Shown here: positions 1 through 8,032 of the stretch, one piece after another
Position numbering within the stretch: position 1 is the first letter of the stretch
Layout: every line of letters begins with the position of its first letter
Origin: Pseudomonas putida
Lineage (GTDB): Bacteria > Pseudomonadota > Gammaproteobacteria > Pseudomonadales > Pseudomonadaceae
Length of the DNA: 64,000 nt
Reading direction: 5' to 3'
NCBI GenBank assembly: GCA_041879295.1
Contig: CP047152.1
Location: 124,001-188,000, forward strand
Notes under the pieces: model-generated
What the model was told of the DNA's origin: nothing
Databases searched by the model: none
Seen by the model: only the letters and a program-made list of their open reading frames with translations
Translations under genes and position numbers: made by a program

Positions 1-1008
1 CTGGGGACCATCGCCATCATGTGGGGTTGGGAGCGCCTTCGGCCGCAGCGGCTGCGCTTTGTCCCGGGTGCCCTGCTCGGCGTGGCAAGCATGACCGCCA
101 TCAGCATGTGGCTGGTCCTGCCGGTAAACCGCGTGCAAGTGCCGGCAGACCTGACTGAGGCCATTGACTGGATTCGCCCGGGTGACCTGATGCAACTGGC
201 TGACCCTGCTCTGCTGGTCGCCGCCTTTGCCCTGGCTTTCATCGCCAGCGCCGAAACCCTGCTGTCGGCTGCAGCGGTCGATCGCATGCACAGTGGTCAG
301 CGCTCGGATTTTGACCGTGAGCTTTCAGCCCAAGGCATTGGCAACATGCTTTGCGGGGTGCTGGGCGCCTTGCCGATGACCGGGGTGATCGTGCGCAGTT
401 CGGCCAATGTCCAGGCCGGAGCGCAGACCCGGGCCTCGGCGATTTTCCATGGCCTATGGCTGTTGGCGTTCGTGGTGGCGCTTAGTAGCGTGCTGCAACA
501 GATACCGGTAGCGAGCCTGGCGGGTGTGCTGGTGTTTACCGGGATCAAGCTGGTCGACTTCAAAGCGTTTCGTGGGCTAGGCCGTTATGGCCGCATGCCG
601 ATGTTCACCTATGCGGCGACGGCGCTGGCGATCATCTTTACCGACCTGTTGACTGGGGTACTGCTTGGCTTTGCCCTGACCTTGCTGAAACTGGCGTTCA
701 AGGCTGCGCGGCTGAAGATCAACCTGGTCAGCCTGGAGAAGCCGGGACATATGGAGCTGCGGCTCAGCGGTGCGGCGACGTTCCTCAAGGTGCCGGCGTT
801 GACCCAGGTGCTTGATAGCGTTCCGGCGGGCACCACGTTGCACGTCCCGCTGGGTAACCTGAGTTATATCGACCACTCGTGCCTTGAGTTGCTGGAGGAC
901 TGGAGCCGCAGCAATTCTGCCAATGGATCACGGTTGCGGATAGAGCAGCGGCGCCTGAAGCGGCGGATCGAGGGGCGCTTGCGGACCACGGCGGGGGTTG
1001 GGGCCTAG
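1..1008 (+). CDS. SulP-family anion transporter, C-terminal part (5' end outside window)
   Basis: This inner-membrane protein belongs to the SulP (SLC26-like) family, which moves sulfate, bicarbonate or similar anions. The reading frame is open from base 1, so the start lies upstream. The visible 335 residues hold the last membrane segments of the transport core. A cytoplasmic STAS domain follows, roughly the last 95 residues, with a typical beta strand ending in LSYIDHSCLELL. The substrate cannot be told from sequence. In Pseudomonas such genes are often next to a carbonic anhydrase gene, but that neighbour would be outside the window. The stop at 1006-1008 is followed by REP palindromes. 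Confidence 0.85.
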   Translation: MGTIAIMWGWERLRPQRLRFVPGALLGVASMTAISMWLVLPVNRVQVPADLTEAIDWIRPGDLMQLADPALLVAAFALAFIASAETLLSAAAVDRMHSGQRSDFDRELSAQGIGNMLCGVLGALPMTGVIVRSSANVQAGAQTRASAIFHGLWLLAFVVALSSVLQQIPVASLAGVLVFTGIKLVDFKAFRGLGRYGRMPMFTYAATALAIIFTDLLTGVLLGFALTLLKLAFKAARLKINLVSLEKPGHMELRLSGAATFLKVPALTQVLDSVPAGTTLHVPLGNLSYIDHSCLELLEDWSRSNSANGSRLRIEQRRLKRRIEGRLRTTAGVGA

Positions 1009-1014
1009 CCCCAG

Positions 1015-1041
1015 TGTAAGGAGCGGGTTCACCCGCGAATA
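1015..1041. repeat. REP palindrome (single)
   Basis: The core GAGCGGGTTCACCCGCGAAT at 1021-1040 is a P. putida-type REP element. It lies directly after the SulP stop codon. Confidence 0.7.
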
Positions 1042-1088
1042 CGATGGCAGCGGCAGCGGTGAACGGCGGGTGGAAATTGGTTAGCAGG

Positions 1089-1188
1089 CCCGGCCCATTC
1101 GCGGGCAAGGCCGCTCCTACACCGGGCACGCTTCGGTGGTTCGGCACAGGCCGTTGTAGGAGCGGGTTCACCCGCGAATGGGCCGGGA
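1089..1188. repeat. REPIN: inverted pair of REP elements
   Basis: Two REP copies, 1089-1122 and 1152-1188, are in opposite orientation about 30 bp apart, the usual REPIN layout. They end next to the stop of the convergent gene at 1197. Transcripts from either side would form a large hairpin here. Confidence 0.75.
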
Positions 1189-1196
1189 CAGGACAA

Positions 1197-1838
1197 TCAG
1201 GCCGGCTGACCCAGCTCCACACCCAGCTGGCGCGACAGGCATGGCCAGCGCTTCCACGCCGCGCCGGTTTCCGGGCTGCTTAGCTTTTCGCGGTAAGCCT
1301 CCACCGATTCCACCGCAAAGCTTTCGTCATTGAGCATTTCGTCAACCGAGTGGTGCACCACTTCATCCAGCTGGTTGGCAAAGCTTTCGCCAATCAACTG
1401 GTGGGCAATCAGGTTGGCCACCGTGGTGTCGACCGGGATCAACGGCTGCTGGAAGTGGCGGATGTACAAGTCATTCACCTCTTCCACCAAGCGGTGCGCC
1501 AGGTAGGCCTCATCCAGTAGGCAGTCCAGGCCCACATGCCCTTGCATCACACTGGGCGGCTGAAGGAAGTAGGCCTCGGCAATTTTCAGTACCGGTTTGA
1601 TCTGGGCTTCGATGCCGGCTTCGCGAGCGACCTCGTGGGCGGCCTCCAACAGTTCCGGAACCTGATCGATGTAGGCGCTGACGAAGCGCGCCAAAGTACC
1701 CTGGGCGTCCTGCTCAGGCAGTTGGATCGAGGGGTGCAGGTGGGGCAGTTGCAACTCGAGACGCTGTTTCAATTGGCCGGTCTGGCCTTCATGTTGATGG
1801 GCTTGGCTTACCTGCTCGCGTACAGCAGCGATGTTCAT
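1197..1838 (-). CDS. Conserved hypothetical protein (213 aa)
   Basis: I do not recognise a family for this protein. It is soluble, acidic and rich in helix-forming residues, with no signal peptide or membrane segment. The central part (about residues 80-170) is rich in E, H and L. The start at 1838 (MNIAAVREQV) is preferred over an ATG nine codons upstream because it has a CTGGAG ribosome site five bases before it. The gene is convergent with sulP and divergent from the cytochrome oxidase operon, so its promoter must lie in the shared 369-bp gap. Confidence 0.6.
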   Translation of the reverse strand: MNIAAVREQVSQAHQHEGQTGQLKQRLELQLPHLHPSIQLPEQDAQGTLARFVSAYIDQVPELLEAAHEVAREAGIEAQIKPVLKIAEAYFLQPPSVMQGHVGLDCLLDEAYLAHRLVEEVNDLYIRHFQQPLIPVDTTVANLIAHQLIGESFANQLDEVVHHSVDEMLNDESFAVESVEAYREKLSSPETGAAWKRWPCLSRQLGVELGQPA

Positions 1839-2207
1839 GACAACTCCAGGGACATTACGTTTCAAACGGAAGACACTAAATTAGCTCGGTATACAGAATA
1901 CCTAAGACGTATTTGTTATAAACCACGCAAACGTGTGCTATCTCTGGCATAACCGAATGCCACTATTTTGCCATGAACTCTCAAGCGCGCGGTTTTCAGG
2001 CGTTCTGGCCATTTCGTGAAGTTCATTTCACAGGCGTCATTGCGTGCCATTGGTCGCTGTCTATACTCCCGTTGAACGTGATTCGTTGATGAGGCCCGAC
2101 TGCTTTTAGCAGGGGCTCGGTCGTCGAAGCCAGGCAGTCTTGACCGCCGTTCCCTCTTGCCGCAGGCCACGCCTCCGGGACAACAAGAATTAGAAGGGGA
2201 ACCCGCA
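1839..2207. other. Divergent regulatory region, 369 bp
   Basis: No gene is visible. The region holds the promoters of the 213-residue protein (minus) and of coxB (plus). It includes an RpoS-like -10 element (2061-2067) and a short CTGC-TTTTA-GCAG hairpin at about 2098-2110 in the coxB leader. Confidence 0.5.
2040..2067 (+). promoter_or_regulatory. Predicted promoter of the cox operon, RpoS-like -10
   Basis: CTATACT at 2061-2067 matches the extended -10 preferred by RpoS. A TTGCGT at 2040-2045 is a possible -35 with a 16-bp spacer. The start would fall near 2074, giving a leader of about 130 bases. RpoS control of the aa3 oxidase operon has been reported in P. aeruginosa, so this assignment fits, but it rests on a short motif. 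Confidence 0.45.
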
Positions 2208-3335
2208 ATGATGCGACATCCACATGTCTGGATGGGCCTCCTGTTGTGGTCGGTTTTTGGTCAGGCGAACGCCGCCTGGACCGTGAACATGCACCCAGGG
2301 GCGACGGAAGTTTCCAACGCCGTCTTCGACCTGCACATGACCATCTTCTGGATCTGCGTGATCATTGGCATCGTGGTGTTTGGCGCGATGTTCTGGTCGA
2401 TGGTCATCCACCGCCGCTCCACTGGCCAGCAGGCTGCGCATTTCCACGAGCACACCTGGGTGGAAATCCTCTGGACCGTAGTCCCCTTCCTGATTCTGGT
2501 GGCCATGGCTATCCCGGCCACCAAGACGCTGATCGACATCTACGATGCCAGTGACTCGGACATCGACATCCAGGTCACTGGGTACCAGTGGAAATGGCAT
2601 TACAAGTACCTGGGCCAGGACGTCGAGTTCTTCAGCAACCTGGCTACCCCTGCCGACCAGATCCACAACAAGGCGCCCAAGGATGAGCATTACCTGCTGG
2701 AAGTCGACCAGCCGCTGGTGCTGCCGGTGGGCGCGAAAGTGCGCTTTCTGGTCACCGCTGCCGACGTGATCCACTCCTGGTGGGTGCCGGCCTTCGCGGT
2801 CAAGCGCGACGCCATCCCGGGCTTCGTCAACGAAGCCTGGACCCGTATCGAAAAGCCCGGCATCTACCGTGGTCAGTGCACCGAGCTGTGCGGCAAGGAC
2901 CACGGCTTCATGCCGGTGGTGGTCGACGTCAAGTCCAAGGCCGATTACGAGACCTGGCTGGGCGAGCGCAAGGCTGAAGCCGCCAAGCTCAAGGAGCTGA
3001 CCAGCAAGGAATGGACCCTGAACGAGCTGGTGGAACGAGGCGACAAGATCTACCACACCACCTGCGTGGCCTGTCACCAGGCCGAAGGCCAGGGCCTGCC
3101 GCCAATGTTCCCGGCGCTCAAAGGCTCGAAGATTGCCACCGGGCCCAAGGAAGACCACTTGAGCATTGTCTTCCATGGCAAGCCCGGCACGGCCATGGCC
3201 GCTTTCGGCAAGCAGCTGTCGGAAGTCGACATCGCCGCTGTGGTCACCTACGAGCGCAACGCCTGGGGCAACAACAAAGGCGATATGGTCACGCCGAAGG
3301 ACGTGCTGGCGCTGAAGCAGGCAGAAGCCAAGTGA
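2208..3335 (+). CDS. coxB: Cytochrome c oxidase subunit II with fused cytochrome c domain
   Basis: This subunit receives electrons at the CuA site of the caa3-type terminal oxidase on the periplasmic face. A signal sequence (about 1-22) is followed by two membrane helices (about 40-62 and 82-102). The CuA domain carries HSWW and the ligand block GQCTELCGKDHGFM. The C-terminal extension holds a covalent heme motif CVACH, so the electron donor is fused to the subunit. The start is the first of two adjacent ATGs, behind an AGAAGGGGA ribosome site. It is the first gene of coxB-ctaD-ctaG-coxC. Confidence 0.95.
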   Translation: MMRHPHVWMGLLLWSVFGQANAAWTVNMHPGATEVSNAVFDLHMTIFWICVIIGIVVFGAMFWSMVIHRRSTGQQAAHFHEHTWVEILWTVVPFLILVAMAIPATKTLIDIYDASDSDIDIQVTGYQWKWHYKYLGQDVEFFSNLATPADQIHNKAPKDEHYLLEVDQPLVLPVGAKVRFLVTAADVIHSWWVPAFAVKRDAIPGFVNEAWTRIEKPGIYRGQCTELCGKDHGFMPVVVDVKSKADYETWLGERKAEAAKLKELTSKEWTLNELVERGDKIYHTTCVACHQAEGQGLPPMFPALKGSKIATGPKEDHLSIVFHGKPGTAMAAFGKQLSEVDIAAVVTYERNAWGNNKGDMVTPKDVLALKQAEAK

Positions 3336-3378
3336 ACCGGGTTACTCGCGGCAATCATTGGATTGCAGGAGACAGGAC

Positions 3379-4968
3379 ATGAGTGCAGTGATCGACGACC
3401 ACGCCCACGGCCAGGACCATGCGCACGGCCCGGCCAAGGGCCTGATGCGCTGGGTACTGACCACCAACCACAAAGACATCGGCACGATGTACCTGTGGTT
3501 CAGTTTCATCATGTTCCTGCTCGGTGGCTCGTTTGCCATGGTGATCCGCGCCGAGCTTTTCCAGCCGGGATTGCAGATCGTGGAGCCGGCGTTCTTCAAC
3601 CAGATGACCACCATGCATGGCCTGATCATGGTGTTCGGCGCGGTGATGCCAGCCTTCGTCGGCCTGGCCAACTGGATGATCCCGCTGATGATCGGCGCAC
3701 CTGACATGGCACTGCCACGGATGAACAACTTCAGCTTCTGGCTGCTGCCGGCGGCCTTCCTGCTGCTGGTATCAACCTTGTTCAGCCCGGGCGGAGGGCC
3801 GAACTTTGGCTGGACGTTCTACGCGCCGCTTTCCACCACCTATGCGCCAGCCAGCGTCACCTTCTTCATCTTCGCCATCCACCTGATGGGTATCAGTTCG
3901 ATCATGGGGGCGATCAACGTGATTGCCACCATCCTCAACCTGCGTGCCCCCGGCATGACCCTGATGAAAATGCCGCTGTTCGTCTGGACCTGGTTGATTA
4001 CCGCGTTCCTGCTGATTGCGGTGATGCCGGTGCTGGCCGGCGTGGTAACCATGATGCTGATGGACATCCACTTCGGTACCAGCTTTTTCAGTGCCGCAGG
4101 TGGCGGTGACCCGGTGCTGTTCCAGCATGTGTTCTGGTTCTTCGGTCACCCTGAGGTTTACATCATGATCCTGCCCGCCTTCGGTGCGGTCAGCTCGATC
4201 ATCCCGGCGTTCTCGCGCAAGCCGCTGTTCGGTTACACCTCGATGGTGTACGCCACCGGCGCCATCGCCTTCCTGTCATTCATCGTCTGGGCCCACCATA
4301 TGTTCGTGGTAGGCATCCCGGTGGTCGGCGAATTGTTCTTCATGTACGCCACCATGCTGATTGCCGTGCCCACCGGGGTGAAGGTATTCAACTGGGTCAG
4401 CACCATGTGGGAAGGTTCGCTCACCTTCGAAACGCCGATGCTGTTCGCCATCGCCTTTGTCATCCTGTTCACCATCGGCGGTTTCTCCGGGCTGATGCTG
4501 GCGATCGCCCCGGCGGACTTCCAGTACCACGACACTTACTTCGTGGTGGCGCATTTCCACTACGTACTGGTGCCTGGTGCAATTTTCGGCATCTTCGCCT
4601 CGGCCTACTACTGGCTGCCGAAATGGACCGGCCACATGTACGACGAAACCCTCGGCAAACTGCATTTCTGGCTGTCGTTCATCGGCATGAACATGGCCTT
4701 CTTCCCCATGCACTTCGTAGGTTTGGCCGGCATGCCACGGCGCATTCCCGACTACAACCTGCAGTTCGCCGATTTCAACATGGTGTCGTCGATCGGCGCG
4801 TTCATGTTCGGTGCCACGCAGATCTTCTTCCTATTCATTGTCATCAAGTGCATTCGCGGTGGCGCGCCGGCACCGGCCAAACCCTGGGATGGCGCCGAGG
4901 GCCTTGAGTGGTCGATACCCTCACCTGCGCCCTACCACACCTTCCAGACACCCCCGGAAGTGAAATAG
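3379..4968 (+). CDS. ctaD: Cytochrome c oxidase subunit I
   Basis: This is the catalytic heme-copper subunit that reduces oxygen to water and pumps protons. It has twelve predicted membrane helices. Signature stretches are WFFGHPEVYIMILPAFG (CuB histidine and the His-Tyr pair), AHHMFVVG and HDTYFVVAHFHYVL (heme a and a3 ligands). The N terminus is His-rich before the first helix. The ATG at 3379 follows AGGAGAC. The 529-residue length is normal for the family. It lies 43 bp after coxB. Confidence 0.97.
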   Translation: MSAVIDDHAHGQDHAHGPAKGLMRWVLTTNHKDIGTMYLWFSFIMFLLGGSFAMVIRAELFQPGLQIVEPAFFNQMTTMHGLIMVFGAVMPAFVGLANWMIPLMIGAPDMALPRMNNFSFWLLPAAFLLLVSTLFSPGGGPNFGWTFYAPLSTTYAPASVTFFIFAIHLMGISSIMGAINVIATILNLRAPGMTLMKMPLFVWTWLITAFLLIAVMPVLAGVVTMMLMDIHFGTSFFSAAGGGDPVLFQHVFWFFGHPEVYIMILPAFGAVSSIIPAFSRKPLFGYTSMVYATGAIAFLSFIVWAHHMFVVGIPVVGELFFMYATMLIAVPTGVKVFNWVSTMWEGSLTFETPMLFAIAFVILFTIGGFSGLMLAIAPADFQYHDTYFVVAHFHYVLVPGAIFGIFASAYYWLPKWTGHMYDETLGKLHFWLSFIGMNMAFFPMHFVGLAGMPRRIPDYNLQFADFNMVSSIGAFMFGATQIFFLFIVIKCIRGGAPAPAKPWDGAEGLEWSIPSPAPYHTFQTPPEVK

Positions 4969-4977
4969 GAACCTGCC

Positions 4978-5544
4978 ATGAACGGCCTGTCGCTGAAACG
5001 CCTGGTAACGCGCCTGCTGATGCTGACGGTGGTGATGTTCGCCTTCGGCTTCGCGCTGGTGCCGATCTACGACGTGATGTGCAAAGCCTTCGGTATCAAC
5101 GGCAAGACCGGCGGCCAGTACGAAGGTAGCCAGGTCAGCGACCCGACGCGTGCGGTGCGGGTGCAGTTCATGTCGACCAATGCCAGCGACATGGTCTGGG
5201 ACTTCTACTCCACTGCCGACCAGCTGGAGGTCAACCCGGGGGCGGTGAACCAGATGATTTTCATTGCCCACAACCCGACCGACCGGCCGATGAGTGCGCA
5301 GGCAATACCCAGCATTACCCCGGCCGAGGCCGCGGCCTACTTCCACAAGACCGAGTGCTTCTGCTTTACCCAGCAGGTGCTGCAGCCCGGCGAACGCATC
5401 GAGATGCCGGTGCGCTTCATCGTCGACCGCGACCTGCCGGCCAGCGTGAAGCAACTGACACTGGCCTACACCTTGTTCGACATCACCGCTCGCCACCCGC
5501 CGGTCGCGCACGTTGCGGCGCAGGACGTCCAGGGCGCCCGTTAA
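4978..5544 (+). CDS. ctaG: Cytochrome c oxidase assembly protein CtaG/Cox11
   Basis: Cox11-type copper chaperone that delivers copper to the CuB site of subunit I. One N-terminal membrane anchor (about 10-30) carries a periplasmic immunoglobulin-like domain. The copper-binding motif CFCF has its cysteines at residues 127 and 129. The 188-residue length is typical. It begins nine bases after ctaD and precedes coxC by 16 bases, so it is cotranscribed with the structural subunits. Confidence 0.95.
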   Translation: MNGLSLKRLVTRLLMLTVVMFAFGFALVPIYDVMCKAFGINGKTGGQYEGSQVSDPTRAVRVQFMSTNASDMVWDFYSTADQLEVNPGAVNQMIFIAHNPTDRPMSAQAIPSITPAEAAAYFHKTECFCFTQQVLQPGERIEMPVRFIVDRDLPASVKQLTLAYTLFDITARHPPVAHVAAQDVQGAR

Positions 5545-5560
5545 GGGAAGGAGAACAGCA

Positions 5561-6448
5561 ATGGCAAGTCATGAGCACTACTACGTTCCGGCGCAGAGCA
5601 AATGGCCGATCATCGCCACCATCGGCATGTTCATCACGGTGTTTGGCCTGGGCACCTGGTTCAACGACATGAAGGCGGGCCACCCGGATTCGCACGGGCC
5701 GCTGATTTTCTTTGTGGGTGCGTTGTTTCTGGCCTACATGCTGTTCGGCTGGTTTGGGGCAGTGGTCAAGGAGAGCCGCGCCGGGTTGTACAGCCCGCAG
5801 CTGGATCGCTCGTTCCGCTGGGGCATGAGCTGGTTCATCTTCTCTGAAGTGATGTTCTTCCTGGCCTTCTTCGGTGCGCTGTTCTATGTGCGCGTACTGG
5901 CGGGGCCGTGGCTGGGTGGCGAAGGGGCAAAAGGTGTTGCGCACATGCTGTGGCCAACCTTCGAATTCACCTGGCCGCTGCTGCACACCCCCGACCCCAA
6001 GCTGTTCCCACCGCCCAAGGAAGTGATCGACCCGTGGCACTTGCCGCTGATCAACACCATCCTGCTGGTCAGTTCCAGTGTGACAATCACCATTGCCCAT
6101 CACGCCTTGCGGCGTGACCACCGCGGCCCACTGAAATTCTGGATGGCGTTGACCATTGTCCTGGGCATCAGCTTTATCGCGCTGCAGGCCTTCGAGTACC
6201 ACGAGGCCTATACCAAGCTGGGGCTGACACTGGGCTCAGGGATCTACGGTGCGACGTTTTTCATGCTTACCGGCTTCCACGGTGCCCACGTGACATTGGG
6301 CACGATCATTCTGATTGTGATGTTCGTGCGCATTCTGCGCGGGCATTTCAACCCGGAAAAACACTTCGGCTTCGAGGCGGCCAGTTGGTACTGGCACTTC
6401 GTCGATGTGGTGTGGGTGGGGTTGTTCATCTTTGTCTATGTGTTGTGA
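5561..6448 (+). CDS. coxC: Cytochrome c oxidase subunit III
   Basis: Third core subunit of the caa3 oxidase, with seven predicted membrane helices. The final block, GFHGAHVTLG and then a conserved WYWHFVDVVW, is diagnostic of the family. The start at 5561 (MASHEHYYVP) is chosen over an in-frame upstream codon because of the strong GGAAGGAGAA site just before it. It is the last gene of the first oxidase transcription unit, since the next gene is on the other strand. Confidence 0.95.
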   Translation: MASHEHYYVPAQSKWPIIATIGMFITVFGLGTWFNDMKAGHPDSHGPLIFFVGALFLAYMLFGWFGAVVKESRAGLYSPQLDRSFRWGMSWFIFSEVMFFLAFFGALFYVRVLAGPWLGGEGAKGVAHMLWPTFEFTWPLLHTPDPKLFPPPKEVIDPWHLPLINTILLVSSSVTITIAHHALRRDHRGPLKFWMALTIVLGISFIALQAFEYHEAYTKLGLTLGSGIYGATFFMLTGFHGAHVTLGTIILIVMFVRILRGHFNPEKHFGFEAASWYWHFVDVVWVGLFIFVYVL

Positions 6449-6480
6449 ACACGAGAACGCTGTAGGGGCGGTTGAGAACT

Positions 6481-6684
6481 TCAGAAAGGGGCGTGAGAGA
6501 CCAGTTGACCGCTGATCAAACCCCAGGCGACCAGGCCTATGGTCAGGGCTGCCAGGGTCACCCGTACGGTCAGGGCCTTGAGCAGACGGGTCGAGTTTTC
6601 ATCATCTTTGACCAGAAACACCAGGCCACTGAACAGGCTGGCAATGGTGGCCAACAGCATCAGGACAATCGCGGCCTTGAGCAT
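6481..6684 (-). CDS. Small twin-transmembrane protein (DUF2909 type)
   Basis: This 67-residue protein consists of two hydrophobic helices (about 3-25 and 43-62) joined by a short charged loop, KDDENSTRLLK. It resembles the DUF2909 twin-TM family found next to oxidase genes in Pseudomonas. The start has a CGGAG site eight bases upstream. It lies antisense between coxC (32 bp away, convergent) and SURF1 (51 bp away, divergent), so it splits the oxidase cluster into two units. A role in oxidase assembly is inferred from position only. Confidence 0.75.
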   Translation of the reverse strand: MLKAAIVLMLLATIASLFSGLVFLVKDDENSTRLLKALTVRVTLAALTIGLVAWGLISGQLVSHAPF

Positions 6685-6735
6685 GATGTTACTCCGGGGG
6701 GATGCGGTGATGTGGATAAGTATAGCGAGGCGCCC

Positions 6736-7473
6736 GTGAGGCCGTTTCGCCCAGGCTGGGTACCGACGCTGGTAGTGCTTGCGCTGCTGCCGGGGCTGAT
6801 TGCGCTTGGTTGCTGGCAACTCGGCCGTGCCGAGGAAAAGCGCGTGCTGCTGGCCACTTATGCAGAACGGCGGATTGAAGCGCCGATCACCACCGCCCAG
6901 CTCCTCTCGAAAGAAGACAACGCCTTCCGCCGCGTGCATTTGTATGGCCGCTTCGACGCCGAGCACAGCGTGCTGCTGGACAACCGCATGCGCGACGGCA
7001 AAGCCGGTGTCGAGCTGCTGCAGCCCTTCCACGACCAAGCCAGCGGCCTGTGGTTGCTGATCAATCGTGGCTGGCTGCCATGGCAGGACCGCCGGCTGCC
7101 GGTGCACTTCGAAACCCCTGCGCAGGCCTTGGCGCTGGATGCCTCTGTGTATGTCGCGCCTGGCAGCACCTTCCAGCTGCACCCGGACCCCATCGGCGGG
7201 CAATGGCCACATCTGTTGACCGCTATCGATGCCGCGCTGCTATGGCAACAGCTTGATCGCGAAGGCTTCGCCCAGGAATTGCGCCTGGAGCCGGGCCCGG
7301 CGAGCTATCGCCTGGACTGGCCGGTTGTCGCCATGAGCCCCGAAAAACACGTGGGTTACGCCGTGCAGTGGTTTGCCCTGGCGACCGCTCTGGTTCTGCT
7401 CTACCTCTTCTTCGGCTGGCACCAAAACAAGGAGAAACGCCATGGCCACCGCCACTCCACTGGACGCGCATGA
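6736..7473 (+). CDS. SURF1-family oxidase assembly protein
   Basis: SURF1 (Shy1) proteins help insert heme a into subunit I. The protein has an N-terminal helix (about 10-28, with GCWQLGRA right after it) and a C-terminal helix just before the end (VGYAVQWFALATALVLLYLFF), which is the family layout. I place the start at a GTG at 6736, preceded by a weak GAGG. An in-frame GTG 24 bases upstream is also possible. The 3' end overlaps the next gene by 32 bp, which suggests translational coupling. Confidence 0.85.
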   Translation: MRPFRPGWVPTLVVLALLPGLIALGCWQLGRAEEKRVLLATYAERRIEAPITTAQLLSKEDNAFRRVHLYGRFDAEHSVLLDNRMRDGKAGVELLQPFHDQASGLWLLINRGWLPWQDRRLPVHFETPAQALALDASVYVAPGSTFQLHPDPIGGQWPHLLTAIDAALLWQQLDREGFAQELRLEPGPASYRLDWPVVAMSPEKHVGYAVQWFALATALVLLYLFFGWHQNKEKRHGHRHSTGRA

Positions 7474-8023
7474 ACGTAGCAAACCCAGAGCCCGTGGGCG
7501 TTTGCAGCTGTTGCTTATCCTGCTGGTGGTGCTTGGGCCGATGGTTCTGGCCACCAGCATGTACAAGCTCAAATTCTGGGTGCCGGAAGGCCGCAGCTAC
7601 CATGGTGCCATGATTGGCAATGGGGAAAGCCGTGCCGATCTCGGCGTGGCAGGGCAGGACAATCGCTGGCAGTTGCTGGTCAGCGCACCCCAGGCTTGCA
7701 CCGAAGACTGTCAGCGCCTGGTGTACCTGGCTCGGCAGATTCAGGTCGGGCTGGGGCGTGATGCCAGCCGCGCCAGCCACGCGCTGGCCGCCGCCCAGCC
7801 GCTGAGTGCCGACTACCAGGCACTGCTCGGCCGCGAGTACCCGCAGTTGCAGCGCTACCCGCTGGATGCGCAACGTTACCAGCAGAAGGTTGTCGAGCCC
7901 GGCCCGCAGCTGTGGATCGTCGACCCGCACGGCAACCTGGTGCTGCGCTATGACGGCAAGGTCAACGGCAAGCATGTGCTGGATGACCTGCGCCACCTGC
8001 TCAAGCTGTCCAATATCGGCTAG
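7442..8023 (+). CDS. Membrane-anchored Sco-like thioredoxin-fold protein, probable oxidase assembly factor
   Basis: The 193-residue protein has one N-terminal membrane helix (about 22-40) and a periplasmic domain. This domain contains a CX3C pair (C86-TED-C90) placed as in Sco proteins, and a C-terminal WIVDPHGNLVLRY strand like the end of a thioredoxin fold. The histidine that completes the Sco copper site is not present at the matching place. The ATG at 7442 follows AAGGAGAAA. It sits between SURF1 (overlap 32 bp) and ctaA (9 bp gap). The function is unproven; a thiol or copper role in CuA assembly is an inference from motif and context. Confidence 0.7.
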   Translation: MATATPLDAHERSKPRARGRLQLLLILLVVLGPMVLATSMYKLKFWVPEGRSYHGAMIGNGESRADLGVAGQDNRWQLLVSAPQACTEDCQRLVYLARQIQVGLGRDASRASHALAAAQPLSADYQALLGREYPQLQRYPLDAQRYQQKVVEPGPQLWIVDPHGNLVLRYDGKVNGKHVLDDLRHLLKLSNIG

Positions 8024-8032
8024 GAGCCTGCC

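Noticed and set aside
1945-1962. TGGCAT-like sigma-54 promoter upstream of coxB
   Set aside because: The GG and GC are eleven, not ten, bases apart, which abolishes sigma-54 recognition.
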